The notes beneath the pieces are model-generated. The model ran no database searches and was not told the DNA's origin. It worked only from the letters and a program-made list of their open reading frames with translations. From NCBI RefSeq assembly GCF_024730785.1, contig NZ_CP102830.1, positions 310,001-374,000 on the forward strand: a DNA stretch of 64,000 nt, read 5' to 3'. Both the position numbers and the translations under genes were made by a program. This DNA is from Pseudomonas sp. LS44. Its GTDB lineage: Bacteria > Pseudomonadota > Gammaproteobacteria > Pseudomonadales > Pseudomonadaceae. How positions within the stretch are numbered: position 1 is the stretch's first letter; every line of letters begins with the position of its first letter. Shown piece after piece: positions 7,310 to 16,247 of the stretch.

Positions 7310-8167
7310 ATGACCACCACTTCTTTGCAACCTGTCTATGCCCTGGCTCCCGGTGCGAACCTGGAAGCCTACGTGCACACGGTAAACAGCATTCCATTGC
7401 TGACCGTCGAGCAGGAGCGCGAATTGGCCGGCAATCTTTTCTACCGGCAGGACCTCGAGGCTGCCCGGCAGATGGTTCTCGCGCACCTGCGCTTCGTCGT
7501 CCATATCGCCCGTAGCTACTCGGGTTATGGGCTGCCGCAGGCGGACCTGATTCAGGAAGGCAACGTCGGCCTGATGAAGGCGGTCAAGCGCTTCAACCCG
7601 GAAATGGGCGTGCGCCTGGTGTCGTTCGCGGTGCACTGGATTCGCGCGGAGATCCACGAATTCATTCTGCGTAACTGGCGGATCGTCAAAGTCGCGACCA
7701 CCAAGGCGCAGCGCAAACTGTTCTTCAACCTGCGCAGCCAGAAGAAACGCCTGACTTGGCTGAACAACGACGAAGTGCATGCCGTGGCCGAAAGCCTGGG
7801 TGTCGAGCCGCGCGAAGTGCGCGAGATGGAAAGCCGTCTGACCGGCCACGACATGGCCTTCGACCCGGCCGCCGATGCCGATGACGACAGCGCCTTCCAG
7901 TCGCCGGCGCATTATCTCGAAGACCATCGCTACGACCCGGCGCGGCAGTTGGAGGATTCCGACTGGAGCGACAGCTCCAACGCCAACCTGCACGAAGCGC
8001 TGGAAGGCCTGGACGAGCGCAGCCGTGACATTCTCCAGCAACGCTGGTTGACCGACGAGAAGGCCACCCTGCATGAGCTGGCTGCCAAGTACAACGTCTC
8101 CGCCGAGCGTATCCGCCAGCTGGAGAAGAACGCGATGAACAAGCTCAAAGGCGCGATCGCCGCCTGA
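7310..8167 (+). CDS. rpoH: Heat-shock sigma factor sigma-32
   Basis: RpoH directs RNA polymerase to heat-shock promoters. The start at 7310 ([15 protein letters not shown]) follows GGAGG at good spacing and gives 285 residues, matching pseudomonad RpoH; an ATG at 7292 in frame has poorer context. Region 2 contains [17 protein letters not shown] and the WIRAEI helix. The RpoH box QRKLFFNLR lies near 134-142 and distinguishes sigma-32 from RpoD/RpoS. Region 4.2 is the helix-turn-helix [21 protein letters not shown] strong terminator follows at 8183. Confidence 0.98.
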   Translation: MTTTSLQPVYALAPGANLEAYVHTVNSIPLLTVEQERELAGNLFYRQDLEAARQMVLAHLRFVVHIARSYSGYGLPQADLIQEGNVGLMKAVKRFNPEMGVRLVSFAVHWIRAEIHEFILRNWRIVKVATTKAQRKLFFNLRSQKKRLTWLNNDEVHAVAESLGVEPREVREMESRLTGHDMAFDPAADADDDSAFQSPAHYLEDHRYDPARQLEDSDWSDSSNANLHEALEGLDERSRDILQQRWLTDEKATLHELAAKYNVSAERIRQLEKNAMNKLKGAIAA

Positions 8168-8182
8168 TCCTGAACCACCCCG

Positions 8183-8211
8183 AAAAAGCCGCACGCGAGT
8201 GCGGCTTTTTT
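8183..8211 (+). terminator. Rho-independent terminator after rpoH
   Basis: Perfect 12-bp stem AAAAAGCCGCAC / GTGCGGCTTTTT with a GCGA loop and six Ts. It lies 16 bp after the rpoH stop codon. The next gene has its own ribosome binding site immediately after the T run, so some read-through may feed it. Confidence 0.93.
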
Positions 8212-8228
8212 CTGTCCGGAGAGAATGC

Positions 8229-8831
8229 ATGGCGCCGCAATTACGCTCGTTTCGTTGGCTGATCTACGCCGCCGTGGTCGCGGTCAGCGCCTGGAGTCTG
8301 TGGACGTTACGCGCGCAGCAACCGGGCGAGCCGTTGCCGTGGCTGGTCGACTGGCAACAGCAGGTATTCACCCCGCTGGCCGAAGAGCGCCTCAGCGTGC
8401 AGGAGCTGCGCGCCCTGGCGCCGGGTGCGCTGTGGATTCAGCCGCAGGGCGAAGCAGGACCGCGGTTGCTGTACCGCGCCGACTGGCAGGCCAATGACCT
8501 GGCCTGGCAGCTGGAAGCCGAACTGGCGCTGACTCAGAAGGAGCGCGACAGCCTGCTGGCGGCGACCGGCATCGCGGCCAGTGCCGCTGAGCAGGAATTG
8601 AGCGAGGAACTGCTAGGCCAGCTGGCTCAGCATCATTTCGCCAGTCTGCTGCTCAAGCCGGTGGCAGCAGTCGCCGACAAGCGGGTGATCGCCAGCCTCG
8701 GCCCGCCGCGCGTGCGCCTGGGCGTGGAAGAGGGCGGCGAAGCCTGGGTGTATCCCGAGCAGGGCCTGACCCTGTATCTGCGTGATGGGCAATTACAGCT
8801 ACTGCAGAACCTGCCGATCAAGCGCCGCTAG
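8229..8831 (+). CDS. Conserved hypothetical protein with N-terminal membrane anchor
   Basis: The 200-residue protein starts at ATG 8229 behind GGAGAG (8218-8223). One hydrophobic segment (about residues 9-27, WLIYAAVVAVSAWSL) looks like an uncleaved signal anchor, placing the rest in the periplasm. The remainder is rich in Leu, Gln and Glu with no catalytic motif I recognise. Its place between rpoH and mtgA matches a conserved hypothetical gene in P. aeruginosa. The stop overlaps the 3' end of the convergent mtgA by 4 bases. Function unknown. Confidence 0.8.
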   Translation: MAPQLRSFRWLIYAAVVAVSAWSLWTLRAQQPGEPLPWLVDWQQQVFTPLAEERLSVQELRALAPGALWIQPQGEAGPRLLYRADWQANDLAWQLEAELALTQKERDSLLAATGIAASAAEQELSEELLGQLAQHHFASLLLKPVAAVADKRVIASLGPPRVRLGVEEGGEAWVYPEQGLTLYLRDGQLQLLQNLPIKRR

Positions 8832-9559
8832 CGGCCGAACATGGCGGCCAGCCAAGCCGGATGGCCGGCCGGCAGTTGCAGCAGGTAATGCCCGTTGCCG
8901 AGCTGGCGCATCTGCTGGCGGATCCAGCTGGCACGGCGGTTGACGTAGGCATTGGGCCGACCGGCGTTCCAGCGGTGCGGATTGGGTAGCACCGCGGCGA
9001 GCAGGCTGGCCTGCTGGGCCGACAGGTACGGCGCGCCGATGCGGAAGTGGTGACGCGCCGCGGCCTCGGCGCCGAATATCCCATCGCCCCACTCGACGCT
9101 GTTCAGATACACCTCAAGAATCCGCTGCTTCGGCCAGAACAGCTCGATCAAGCCGGTGAACCAGGCCTCCAGGCCTTTGCGCAGCCAGCTGCGGCCGGAC
9201 CACAGGAACAGATTCTTGGCCACCTGCTGGCTGAGCGTGCTGGCACCGCGCAGTGAGCCGCCGCGCTCGTTGTGCGCGAGCGCCTGGCGAATCGCGGTGA
9301 AGTCGAAGCCCCAGTGTTCGGCGAAGCGCTGATCTTCGCCGGCGATCACCGCCACCTTGAGGGTGTCCGGCAACTCCTTCCACGGCCGCCAGTCGCGCTG
9401 CAAGTCGATCGGCTCGCCATCCATCCAGGATTCGACCTTGCGCTCGACCATCAGCGCCGTGCCTGGCGGCGGCACCCAGCGCAGTATCAGGACCAGCGCG
9501 GCGCTGGCGGCCATGGCCCAGAGCAGGAATTTGACGAGACGACGAAGCAGACGTGGCAT
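8828..9559 (-). CDS. mtgA: Monofunctional biosynthetic peptidoglycan transglycosylase
   Basis: MtgA polymerises lipid II into glycan strands (GT51 family). The chosen ATG at 9559 (MPRLLRRLVKF) gives 243 residues, the usual length; longer in-frame starts at 9592 and 9622 would reach into the divergent promoter. One N-terminal transmembrane segment (about 8-28) is followed by the GT51 domain. That domain has AGEDQRFAEHWGFD, whose Glu near 75 is the catalytic base, and GASTLSQQVAKNLFL. No transpeptidase domain is present, as expected for the monofunctional enzyme. Confidence 0.95.
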   Translation of the reverse strand: MPRLLRRLVKFLLWAMAASAALVLILRWVPPPGTALMVERKVESWMDGEPIDLQRDWRPWKELPDTLKVAVIAGEDQRFAEHWGFDFTAIRQALAHNERGGSLRGASTLSQQVAKNLFLWSGRSWLRKGLEAWFTGLIELFWPKQRILEVYLNSVEWGDGIFGAEAAARHHFRIGAPYLSAQQASLLAAVLPNPHRWNAGRPNAYVNRRASWIRQQMRQLGNGHYLLQLPAGHPAWLAAMFGR

Positions 9560-9642
9560 GGATGGCTTGGCCCGGGCGCGATAGGCGGCCATTATAACGA
9601 CCGCGTGCCGTCTGTCTGGCACTGGCCCACGGAGAAGTGTCC

Positions 9643-10017
9643 ATGTTGCGCCCCCTGTTGTTGCTCGCCGCGTTTTTCGGTTTCACCGCGGTGGCGCTCG
9701 GCGCTTTCGCCGCCCACGGCTTGAAGAGTCAACTGACCGCCGATTACCTGGCCGTGTTTCAGACCGGGGTGCATTACCAGATGGTCCATGCGCTGGCCTT
9801 GCTGGCCCTGGCGCTGCTTAGCCTGCATGTGCCGGGCCGCGCATTGGGCGTGGCTGGTGGCTTGTTCGTACTCGGCATCCTGCTGTTTTCCGGCAGCCTG
9901 TACTTGCTCAGCCTGACCGGCATCCGCAGTCTGGGCATCGTTACTCCGTTCGGCGGCCTGGCCTTTCTGGGCGGCTGGCTGAGCCTGGGTATCGCAGCCT
10001 GGAATCTGACTCGCTGA
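9643..10017 (+). CDS. DUF423 family membrane protein
   Basis: The 124-residue protein starts at ATG 9643 after GGAGAAG (about 9630). It has a hydrophobic N-terminus with the family signature LGAFAAHGLK and four predicted membrane helices. FQTGVHYQMVHALALL and GILLFSGSLYLLSLTG are hallmark segments of the DUF423 (YgdD-like) family. The biochemical role is not established. It is transcribed divergently from mtgA. Confidence 0.9.
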   Translation: MLRPLLLLAAFFGFTAVALGAFAAHGLKSQLTADYLAVFQTGVHYQMVHALALLALALLSLHVPGRALGVAGGLFVLGILLFSGSLYLLSLTGIRSLGIVTPFGGLAFLGGWLSLGIAAWNLTR

Positions 10018-10126
10018 CAACCTGACTCATGCGTCAGCTTCGAGACGAATGACCGGCAGTTTGCCTTGGTCGCCGGCCGGCGATGGCGCTAGAATGCCGG
10101 CCCCTCTCCAGTTGTGATCGCCCGTC

Positions 10127-10327
10127 ATGCGCATTCAATTGAACGGTGAACCCTACGAGCTGCCCGATGGTAATACCCTCGGCGATCTGCTCGCACGTCT
10201 GGAACTGACCGGCAAACGCGTTGCGGTCGAACTCAATCTGGACATCGTGCCGCGTAGCCAGCACGTCGCCACCGCCCTGCGCGAAGGCGACCAGATCGAG
10301 GTAGTGCATGCCATCGGTGGTGGTTAG
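10127..10327 (+). CDS. thiS: Sulfur carrier protein ThiS
   Basis: ThiS is the ubiquitin-like carrier that, as C-terminal thiocarboxylate, donates sulfur for thiazole formation in thiamine synthesis. At 66 residues with the obligatory Gly-Gly terminus (HAIGGG), the sequence is unmistakable. thiG follows, but the two are separated by 224 bp that contain fold-back element B, so coupling between thiS and thiG is looser than in compact thi operons. Confidence 0.96.
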   Translation: MRIQLNGEPYELPDGNTLGDLLARLELTGKRVAVELNLDIVPRSQHVATALREGDQIEVVHAIGGG

Positions 10328-10516
10328 GGGAAAGCTACTGCGCTCGGCTATGCCGCGTTGAAATCAGCCTCGGAATGCTCATTTACAGTTGTAAACTCCG
10401 CTTCCTCGGCTGATTTATTCGCTGGCGCTCCCCCTTCGGGCCAGCCTTTGGCTGTTACTTCCGTTGGTCGTTGCGCCTTGCCTAGCCGTCGCTCGCTACG
10501 CTCCCCGGCAAGCTGC
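10318..10516. repeat. Fold-back element, copy B (between thiS and thiG)
   Basis: Shares with copies A and C the segment TCGGCTATGCCGCGTT (10344) and the core GGAATGCTCATTTACAG…GTAAACTCCGCTTCC (from 10372). The offset between them is the same in all three copies (28 bp). The middle arms are perfect, AAATCAGCC (10361-10369) and GGCTGATTT (10408-10416). The right-hand segment CCTTGCCTAGCC is displaced to 10476, about 57 bp further out than in A and C. The extra DNA contains its own hairpin (GCTGGC 10421 / GCCAGC 10440). No good outer arm is visible; only GGGGAAAGC against GCTCCCC is suggestive. The outer limits are therefore approximate. Confidence 0.7.
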
Positions 10517-10551
10517 TCCGCCCCGTATATCCGTCAAGCAAGAGGTTTCTG

Positions 10552-11346
10552 ATGAGCCAGATTCGCAGCGACAAGCCCTTTACCCTGGCCGGCCGTACCT
10601 ACCAGTCGCGCCTGCTGGTCGGCACCGGTAAATACAAGGATCTCGACGAGACCCGCGCGGCCATCGAGGCATCCGGCGCCGAAATCGTCACCGTGGCGGT
10701 GCGCCGCACCAACATCGGCCAGAATCCCGGCGAGCCGAACCTGCTTGAGGTGATCTCGCCGGAGCGCTACACCATCCTGCCGAACACCGCCGGTTGCTAT
10801 AACGCCGAGGAGGCGGTGCGCACCTGCCGCCTGGCGCGGGAGCTGCTGGACGGTCACAAGCTGGTCAAGCTGGAAGTGCTGGCCGACCAGAAGACCCTGT
10901 TCCCCAACGTCATCGAGACCCTCAAGGCCGCCGAAGTGTTGGTCAAGGATGGTTTCGACGTGATGGTGTACACCAGCGATGACCCGATCATCGCCCGCCA
11001 GCTGGCCGAGATGGGTTGCATCGCGGTGATGCCGCTGGCCGGCCTGATCGGCACCGGGCTGGGCATCTGCAACCCCTACAACCTGCGCATCATCCTCGAA
11101 GAAGCCACCGTGCCAGTGCTCGTCGATGCCGGTGTCGGCACCGCGTCGGATGCCACCATCGCCATGGAACTGGGTTGTGAGGCGGTGCTGATGAACAGCG
11201 CTATCGCCCATGCGCAGCAGCCGGTGCTGATGGCCCAGGCGATGAAGTACGCCATCGAAGCCGGACGTCTCGCCTATCTGGCCGGACGCATGCCGAAGAA
11301 ACTCTACGCCAGCGCCTCGTCGCCGCTCGACGGCCTGATCCAGTAA
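10552..11346 (+). CDS. thiG: Thiazole synthase ThiG
   Basis: ThiG condenses 1-deoxy-D-xylulose 5-phosphate, dehydroglycine and ThiS-borne sulfur into the thiamine thiazole. The 264-residue TIM barrel carries the Schiff-base lysine in [11 protein letters not shown] (Lys106). It also has the phosphate-binding glycine segments [12 protein letters not shown] and [11 protein letters not shown]. The start ATGAGCCAG at 10552 follows AAGAGG. It is downstream of thiS in the same orientation. Confidence 0.97.
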   Translation: MSQIRSDKPFTLAGRTYQSRLLVGTGKYKDLDETRAAIEASGAEIVTVAVRRTNIGQNPGEPNLLEVISPERYTILPNTAGCYNAEEAVRTCRLARELLDGHKLVKLEVLADQKTLFPNVIETLKAAEVLVKDGFDVMVYTSDDPIIARQLAEMGCIAVMPLAGLIGTGLGICNPYNLRIILEEATVPVLVDAGVGTASDATIAMELGCEAVLMNSAIAHAQQPVLMAQAMKYAIEAGRLAYLAGRMPKKLYASASSPLDGLIQ

Positions 11347-11360
11347 TCACCACCGCTTTC

Positions 11361-11419
11361 GTAGGAGCGAATTCATTCGCGAAAGGGTGTTGCCCCATCG
11401 CGAATGAATCCGCTCCTAC
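11361..11419. repeat. REP-type inverted repeat after thiG
   Basis: GTAGGAGCGAATTCATTCGC (from 11361) pairs with GCGAATGAATCCGCTCCTAC (ending 11419), with one mismatch pair and a loop of about 15 bp. This GTAGGAGCG…CGCTCCTAC palindrome is a common extragenic repeat type in Pseudomonas. A second relative lies at 29746-29811. Here it lies between the thiG stop and trmB and may also stabilise or end the thiG transcript. Confidence 0.85.
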
Positions 11420-11440
11420 CCATTGACACCGAGCCATCCT

Positions 11441-12151
11441 ATGACCGACAGCCAGATCCCCGCTGAACCGCAACCGCACCTGCGCACCATCAAGAGTTTC
11501 GTGATGCGCGCCGGACGCATTACCGAAGGCCAGCAGCGCGCCATCGACGAAGGCTGGCCGAAGTTCGGCCTGGAACTGGAAGCGGGCGCGCCGGACTTCG
11601 ACGCGGTGTTCGGCCGCCAGGCGCCGCGCACCTTCGAGATCGGTTTCGGCATGGGCCACTCCACCCTGGAGATGGCCAAGGCCGCGCCGGAGCAGGACTT
11701 CATCGGCGTCGAAGTGCACAAACCGGGGGTCGGTGCGCTGCTGATGGGCGTCCAGCAACTCGAATTGAGCAACTTGCGGGTGTACAGCTGCGACGCCCTC
11801 GACGTGTTGCGCCAGTGCGTCGCCGACGCCAGCCTCGACCGCGTGCTGCTGTTCTTTCCCGATCCCTGGCACAAGGCCCGCCATCACAAGCGGCGCATCG
11901 TCCAGCCGGCGTTCGCCGAGCTGATCCGCCAGAAACTCAAGGTTGGTGGCGTGTTGCACATGGCCACTGACTGGGAGCCCTACGCCGAGCACATGCTCGA
12001 GGTGATGAACGTGGCGCCCGGCTACCGCAATCTGGCCGCCGACGGGCGCTGCGTGGAGCGCCCGCAAGAGCGCCCGGTGACCAAGTTCGAGCGCCGCGGC
12101 GAGCGCCTCGGGCATGGCGTCTGGGACCTCAAGTTCGCCCGCATCGACTGA
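11441..12151 (+). CDS. trmB: tRNA (guanine46-N7)-methyltransferase
   Basis: TrmB forms m7G at position 46 of the tRNA variable loop. The 236-residue protein starts at ATG 11441 ([10 protein letters not shown]). The SAM motif is [15 protein letters not shown], followed by the family-diagnostic [18 protein letters not shown]. The conserved acidic start [12 protein letters not shown] and the C-terminal [18 protein letters not shown] complete the signature. It follows the REP palindrome after thiG. Confidence 0.97.
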   Translation: MTDSQIPAEPQPHLRTIKSFVMRAGRITEGQQRAIDEGWPKFGLELEAGAPDFDAVFGRQAPRTFEIGFGMGHSTLEMAKAAPEQDFIGVEVHKPGVGALLMGVQQLELSNLRVYSCDALDVLRQCVADASLDRVLLFFPDPWHKARHHKRRIVQPAFAELIRQKLKVGGVLHMATDWEPYAEHMLEVMNVAPGYRNLAADGRCVERPQERPVTKFERRGERLGHGVWDLKFARID

Positions 12152-12165
12152 CTGTTCGGTCATAT

Positions 12166-12193
12166 TTGGCGACTGCGTATTGGCGACTGCGTA
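12166..12193. repeat. 14-bp tandem direct repeat upstream of the DUF1329 gene
   Basis: TTGGCGACTGCGTA occurs twice back to back (12166-12179 and 12180-12193), 15 bp after the trmB stop. The match is exact. It could be a slipped-strand duplication or a paired binding site for a regulator of the downstream secreted protein. Confidence 0.8.
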
Positions 12194-12381
12194 ACTGTGC
12201 GCTGTGTCACAAGACAGTGTGCGGCGACTGCCCTACCATGCGCCCCGGCCGCTCGCCGGCCGCGCATGGATGCACCTCGACCGGCCGCTGCCGGGACTCG
12301 CCAGGCAGGCCTTCTGAGAGCAACCCACCAGCCCGCAGGTGCTGGAGCGACGTCGTCACGTCGCGGCGAGGAGAATCCGCT

Positions 12382-13722
12382 TTGAAATCGTTAGCAGTTC
12401 TATTGTTGGCGCTGGCAGCATTGCCGGCGCAGGCCAAGGTCGATAGCCAGCAGGCCGCTCGGCTCGGTGAGGATCTCACGCCGCTGGGCGGTGAGCGCGC
12501 CGGCAACGCTGCCGGCACCATCGGCGCCTGGGAGGGCGGTCTGGCCACGCCGATCGCCGGCTATCAGCCGGGCATGCATCATCCCGACCCATATGCCGCC
12601 GATGCTGTGCAATACGTGGTCAACCAGGCCAATCAGGCGCAGTACCAGGCGCTGCTAACGCCGGGCATGCAGCAGTTGCTGGCCAGTCATCCGGATTACT
12701 ACCTGCGCGTCATGCCCAGCCACCGCAGCGCCGCGGCGCCGCAACGGATCTACGACGCGACGCGCTTCAACGCCCTGAATGCCGAGCTGATTTCCGGCGG
12801 CAACGGCGTCGAGGGTGCTGCCGCGGGGATTCCCTTCCCGCTGCCGAAGACCGGCCAGGAAGCGATCTGGAACCACGTGATGCGCTATCGCGGTGAGCAG
12901 ATCCACCTGATCACCAACCAGGCGGCGGTGCTCGCCAACGGCAGCTACAACCTGCTCAAGCTGGATCGTGAGATCTACTTCGTCTACGGCCGCGACGGCA
13001 TCACCCCCAAGGGCCTGGACAACACGCTGTTCTATTACAAGTACAAGATCGTCGCGCCGGCCAAGCTGGCCGGTTCGGCGCTGGTGGTGCAGGAAACCCT
13101 CGATCAGGTGCTGTCGATCCGCAAGGCCTGGCGCTTCAACCGTGGCGAGCGGCGCGTGCGCCGTCTGCCGATGCTGGCCTTCGATAGCCTGCAGCCGGAC
13201 ACCAACGGCATGGCCACCGCGGACATGGTCGATTCCTACAACGGCGCGCCGGACCGCTACGACTGGACGCTGCTCGGCAAGCGGGAAATGCTCGTGCCCT
13301 ACAACAGCTACGCCGTGCACCAGCAGGGCATCGCCTACGAGACGATCCTCAAGCGCAAGACCGTCAATCCCGAGCTGCTGCGCTACGAGCCGCACCGCGT
13401 CTGGGTGGTCGAGGCGCAGCTGCGCACCGGCTTCAGCCATCCGTATGCCAAGCGGCGTTTCTATCTGGATGAAGACAGCTGGCAGATCCTCGCCGTCGAT
13501 CTATACGACAAGCACGATGCGCTGGTCGGCCTGCAGGAAAGTCATCCGATCAGCTATTACGATGCGCCGATGTTCGGCAGCACCCTGGAAACCATCTACG
13601 ACTTTCCGGGTGATCGTTACTTCGCCGACGGCTTGGACAACAACGAGCCGATGTACGACTTCCGGGCCCCGCTCAGCCCGCGCGACTTCACCCCGCAAGC
13701 GCTGCGCCGCGAAGGCAACTGA
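12382..13722 (+). CDS. DUF1329 domain-containing secreted protein
   Basis: The likely start is TTG at 12382, 7 bp after GGAGA. It gives 446 residues beginning with a clean signal peptide (KSLAVLLLALAALPAQA). There is no ATG in that place and the frame upstream lacks protein character. The mature part matches the DUF1329 family: an N-terminal ARLGEDLTPLGGERAGN, a central aromatic-rich beta region, and YRYDWTLLGKREMLVPYN-type segments (here DRYDWTLLGKREMLVPYN). DUF1329 proteins resemble the LolA/LolB-like lipid-binding fold and often accompany RND transporters, but none is adjacent here. The role is probably transport or handling of a hydrophobic compound; this is inference. Confidence 0.85.
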   Translation: MKSLAVLLLALAALPAQAKVDSQQAARLGEDLTPLGGERAGNAAGTIGAWEGGLATPIAGYQPGMHHPDPYAADAVQYVVNQANQAQYQALLTPGMQQLLASHPDYYLRVMPSHRSAAAPQRIYDATRFNALNAELISGGNGVEGAAAGIPFPLPKTGQEAIWNHVMRYRGEQIHLITNQAAVLANGSYNLLKLDREIYFVYGRDGITPKGLDNTLFYYKYKIVAPAKLAGSALVVQETLDQVLSIRKAWRFNRGERRVRRLPMLAFDSLQPDTNGMATADMVDSYNGAPDRYDWTLLGKREMLVPYNSYAVHQQGIAYETILKRKTVNPELLRYEPHRVWVVEAQLRTGFSHPYAKRRFYLDEDSWQILAVDLYDKHDALVGLQESHPISYYDAPMFGSTLETIYDFPGDRYFADGLDNNEPMYDFRAPLSPRDFTPQALRREGN

Positions 13723-13736
13723 GTCTACCCCCCAAG

Positions 13737-13763
13737 AAAAAACCGCCTTCTGGCGGTTTTTTT
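13737..13763. terminator. Bidirectional terminator after the DUF1329 gene
   Basis: AAAAAACCGCC TTCT GGCGGTTTTTTT forms a short strong stem with A and T tracts on both sides. It sits between the plus-strand DUF1329 gene and the end of the minus-strand metX operon, and could serve both. Confidence 0.9.
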
Positions 13764-13795
13764 ATGCCTGCCTACCAGCAGCCTCGTGGGCAGAC

Positions 13796-14050
13796 TCAAT
13801 CGACCAGTTCGGCACCGACGATGGTCGGCTCCGGTAAGGCGATGGGTGCCGGGCTGATCTGCAGGTACTTGATGCTCTCGCGCGGGATCAGCAGCAAGTC
13901 GCCGTCCACTTCGATGCTCAGAAACGGCGACTCCAGCTGCCTGCGCAGGCCGCGCGCGATGGCTACTAAGTCTTCACTCTGCTGCGGAAAGCGCAGGGTC
14001 AGGTGCTGGCCGTCCTGGAAATACAGGTACAGGTGTTTGAGTGGCTTCAT
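13796..14050 (-). CDS. Small conserved hypothetical protein (84 aa)
   Basis: The 84-residue soluble protein begins MKPLKHLYLYFQDGQHL and contains the segment FLSIEVDGDLLLIPRESIKYLQIS. The alternating hydrophobic pattern suggests a small beta-rich domain. GGAG-like bases lie upstream (CAAGGAGCGCGTC before the ATG). It is the last gene of the minus-strand metX-to-DUF3392 run, 42 bp after DUF3392. No function is recognisable. Confidence 0.75.
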   Translation of the reverse strand: MKPLKHLYLYFQDGQHLTLRFPQQSEDLVAIARGLRRQLESPFLSIEVDGDLLLIPRESIKYLQISPAPIALPEPTIVGAELVD

Positions 14051-14092
14051 GACGCGCTCCTTGGCTGGCGACAGCCAAGGAGGGCCATCTAC

Positions 14093-14416
14093 CTAGTTGC
14101 GATCGGCGATCACGCCGATCAGGAAGAAGACTAGTAGCAGCACCGGCGCCAGGGTGTAGTTGTTGAAATACCCCAGCCCTTTCGCCAGCCAGGGGGTCAG
14201 GTAGATCATCGCCAGGCCGTAGCCCACCGCGCAGATCAGCACGAACAGCAGGGTGCGGAAGATGAAGTTCAGGCCGCCGATGCGCTGCTGGATCCAGCTG
14301 TTGATGCCCGGACCGAACAGCACCAGCAGGGTGGCCATCACCGCGAGCGAGATGTCGTAGAGGTGCCCGCGGGTCCAGCGAGACAGGGTGGCGATCAGAT
14401 CGAGTAGCAGGTCCAT
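14093..14416 (-). CDS. DUF3392 family membrane protein
   Basis: The 107-residue protein has three predicted membrane helices, including ISLAVMATLLVLFGPGINSW and TLAPVLLLVFFLIGVIA. The GPGINSWIQQRIGGLNFIFR stretch is typical of the DUF3392 family found next to hemW in pseudomonads. The start lies 8 bp after the hemW stop, so it is translated from the same message. Function unknown. Confidence 0.85.
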   Translation of the reverse strand: MDLLLDLIATLSRWTRGHLYDISLAVMATLLVLFGPGINSWIQQRIGGLNFIFRTLLFVLICAVGYGLAMIYLTPWLAKGLGYFNNYTLAPVLLLVFFLIGVIADRN

Positions 14417-14424
14417 GTGCGTCC

Positions 14425-15654
14425 TTAGGGCAAGAAGAGTTGCAGCAGGTCGTTGAGAAACAGTTGGCCCTTGGCGCTGGCGACCAGACGTTCGGGATCG
14501 GCCAGCAGCAGCCCGCGGGCTTCGCCCTCGCGGCGCGCGGCATCAAGGCTGGCCAGCGGCAGGCCGGTGCGTTCGGCGAACAGCGCGGCCGGCGCACCCT
14601 GGCTGAGGCGCAGGATATTCATCAGGAATTCGAAGGGCAGCTCGTCGGCGCCCAGCTGGCGCTCGCCGGCCTGGAAGCGCTTGGCCGGGTCGAGATAGTC
14701 CTTGGGCAAGCGGGTCTTCCAGCTGCGCTGGATATGGCCATCCGGGCTGCTCAGCTTGGCGTGGGCGCCGGCGCCGATGCCGAGGAAGTCGCCGAAGCTC
14801 CAGTAATTCAGGTTATGCCGGGCCTGGCGACCCTCGCGGGCATAGGCCGAGACTTCGTACTGGGCATAGCCATGCTCGGCGAGCAGCGCCTGACCAGCTT
14901 CCTGAATGTCCCAGAGGATGTCGTCCTCTGGCAGCAGCGGCGGCTGGCTCCAGAACACCGTGTTCGGCTCCAGGGTCAGCTGGTACCAGGACAAATGGGT
15001 CGGCGCCTGGGCGATGGCGGTGCGCAGGTCGGCCAGGGCGTCCTCGACTGTCTGCCCCGGCAGGCCGTGCATCAGGTCAAGGTTGAAATTATCGAAGCCG
15101 GCGGCGCGCGCCATATCGGCGGCGCGGATCGCCTCGGCGCCATCGTGGATCCGTCCGAGCGCCTTGAGCTGGCTTTCCTGAAAGCTCTGGATGCCGATCG
15201 ACAGGCGATTGATGCCCAGCGCCCGGTAGGCGCTGAACTTGGCCTGTTCAAAGGTGCCGGGGTTGGCTTCCAGGGTGATCTCGATGTCGCCGGCGAAGCG
15301 GATGCGTTGCTCGACGCCGGCCAGCAAACGGCCCAGCGCGTCGGCACTGAACAGGCTGGGCGTGCCGCCGCCAAAGAAAATCGAGGTCAGCTCCCGGCCA
15401 TGCACGTGGCCCAGATCGGCATCCAGATCGGCGAGCAGGGCGTCGACATAGGCGGCTTCGGGTAGTTCGGGGCCGGCGGCGTGGGAATTGAAGTCGCAGT
15501 ACGGGCATTTGCGCACGCACCAGGGAATGTGGATGTACAGCGACAACGGCGGCAACTGGAAGCCGTTGGGCCGCGCATCGGAGCGGTCCTCGCGCCCGTC
15601 CGCAGACGGCACAATCCGCAGCGTTTGCACGCCGCCAGCAGGCTGCTCGTTCAT
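14425..15654 (-). CDS. hemW: Radical SAM heme chaperone HemW
   Basis: HemW binds heme and delivers it to respiratory proteins; it is related to, but distinct from, coproporphyrinogen dehydrogenase HemN. The [4Fe-4S] motif CVRKCPYC has cysteines at 46, 50 and 53, followed by DFNSHA. HemW carries CxxxCxxC without the fourth cysteine seen in HemN (CxxxCxxCxC), and that is the case here (DF follows). At 409 residues it is slightly long because of an N-terminal extension of about 30 residues. The start overlaps the rdgB stop by 4 bases. Confidence 0.93.
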   Translation of the reverse strand: MNEQPAGGVQTLRIVPSADGREDRSDARPNGFQLPPLSLYIHIPWCVRKCPYCDFNSHAAGPELPEAAYVDALLADLDADLGHVHGRELTSIFFGGGTPSLFSADALGRLLAGVEQRIRFAGDIEITLEANPGTFEQAKFSAYRALGINRLSIGIQSFQESQLKALGRIHDGAEAIRAADMARAAGFDNFNLDLMHGLPGQTVEDALADLRTAIAQAPTHLSWYQLTLEPNTVFWSQPPLLPEDDILWDIQEAGQALLAEHGYAQYEVSAYAREGRQARHNLNYWSFGDFLGIGAGAHAKLSSPDGHIQRSWKTRLPKDYLDPAKRFQAGERQLGADELPFEFLMNILRLSQGAPAALFAERTGLPLASLDAARREGEARGLLLADPERLVASAKGQLFLNDLLQLFLP

Positions 15655-16247
15655 GCCAGGCCCAGGCGTTGCTTGAGCTGGGCCATGGCCCGCGCCCGGT
15701 GGCTGAGCTGGTTCTTCTCGGCGGGCGTCAGTTCGGCGCTCGAGCAGTTGCGCTCGGGCACCCAGAACAGCGGGTCGTAGCCGAAGCCATGCGCACCGCT
15801 GGCGGCATGCAGGATGCGCCCGTGCCAGAGGCCTTCGCAGAGAATCGGCAGGGGGTCGTCGGCATGCCGCAGCAACGCCAGGGCGCAGACGAATTGCGCG
15901 CCGCGCTCGGCGTCCGGGACATCCTTGAGCACTTCCAGCAGCTTGGCATTGTTGGCCGCATCGCCCTGGCCATCGGCATAGCGGGCGGAATAGATGCCGG
16001 GTGCACCGCCTAGGAAATCCACCGCCAGCCCCGAGTCGTCGGCCAGCGCCGGCAAGCCAGACACCTTGGCGGCGTGGCGGGCCTTGAGGATCGCGTTCTC
16101 GATGAACGTCAGGCCGGTTTCTTCCGGTTCGTGACTGCTGAACTCGCCGACCGAGCGCACCACGATGCGTTCGCCGAGCATGGCCTGGAGTTCTTTGAGC
16201 TTGCCGGCGTTATGGCTGGCCAGCACCAGTTGGCTGAGCGGTTTCAT
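15651..16247 (-). CDS. rdgB: XTP/dITP diphosphatase (HAM1/RdgB)
   Basis: RdgB hydrolyses non-canonical purine triphosphates (dITP, XTP) to keep them out of DNA. The ATG at 16247 ([16 protein letters not shown]) gives 198 residues. The family motifs are [38 protein letters not shown] and HGFGYDPLF. The start overlaps the DUF4426 stop as ATGA. The frame stays open further upstream, but that part is antisense-like filler over DUF4426. Confidence 0.96.
   Translation of the reverse strand: MKPLSQLVLASHNAGKLKELQAMLGERIVVRSVGEFSSHEPEETGLTFIENAILKARHAAKVSGLPALADDSGLAVDFLGGAPGIYSARYADGQGDAANNAKLLEVLKDVPDAERGAQFVCALALLRHADDPLPILCEGLWHGRILHAASGAHGFGYDPLFWVPERNCSSAELTPAEKNQLSHRARAMAQLKQRLGLA

Noticed and set aside
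10318..10516. Integron attC site or IS remnant
   Set aside because: attC sites conserve the outer R boxes and vary inside; here the centre is conserved and the arms vary. No transposase fragment or target duplication was found.
11361..11419. CRISPR repeat
   Set aside because: A single palindrome with no regularly spaced repeats or cas genes; it is a REP-type extragenic element.
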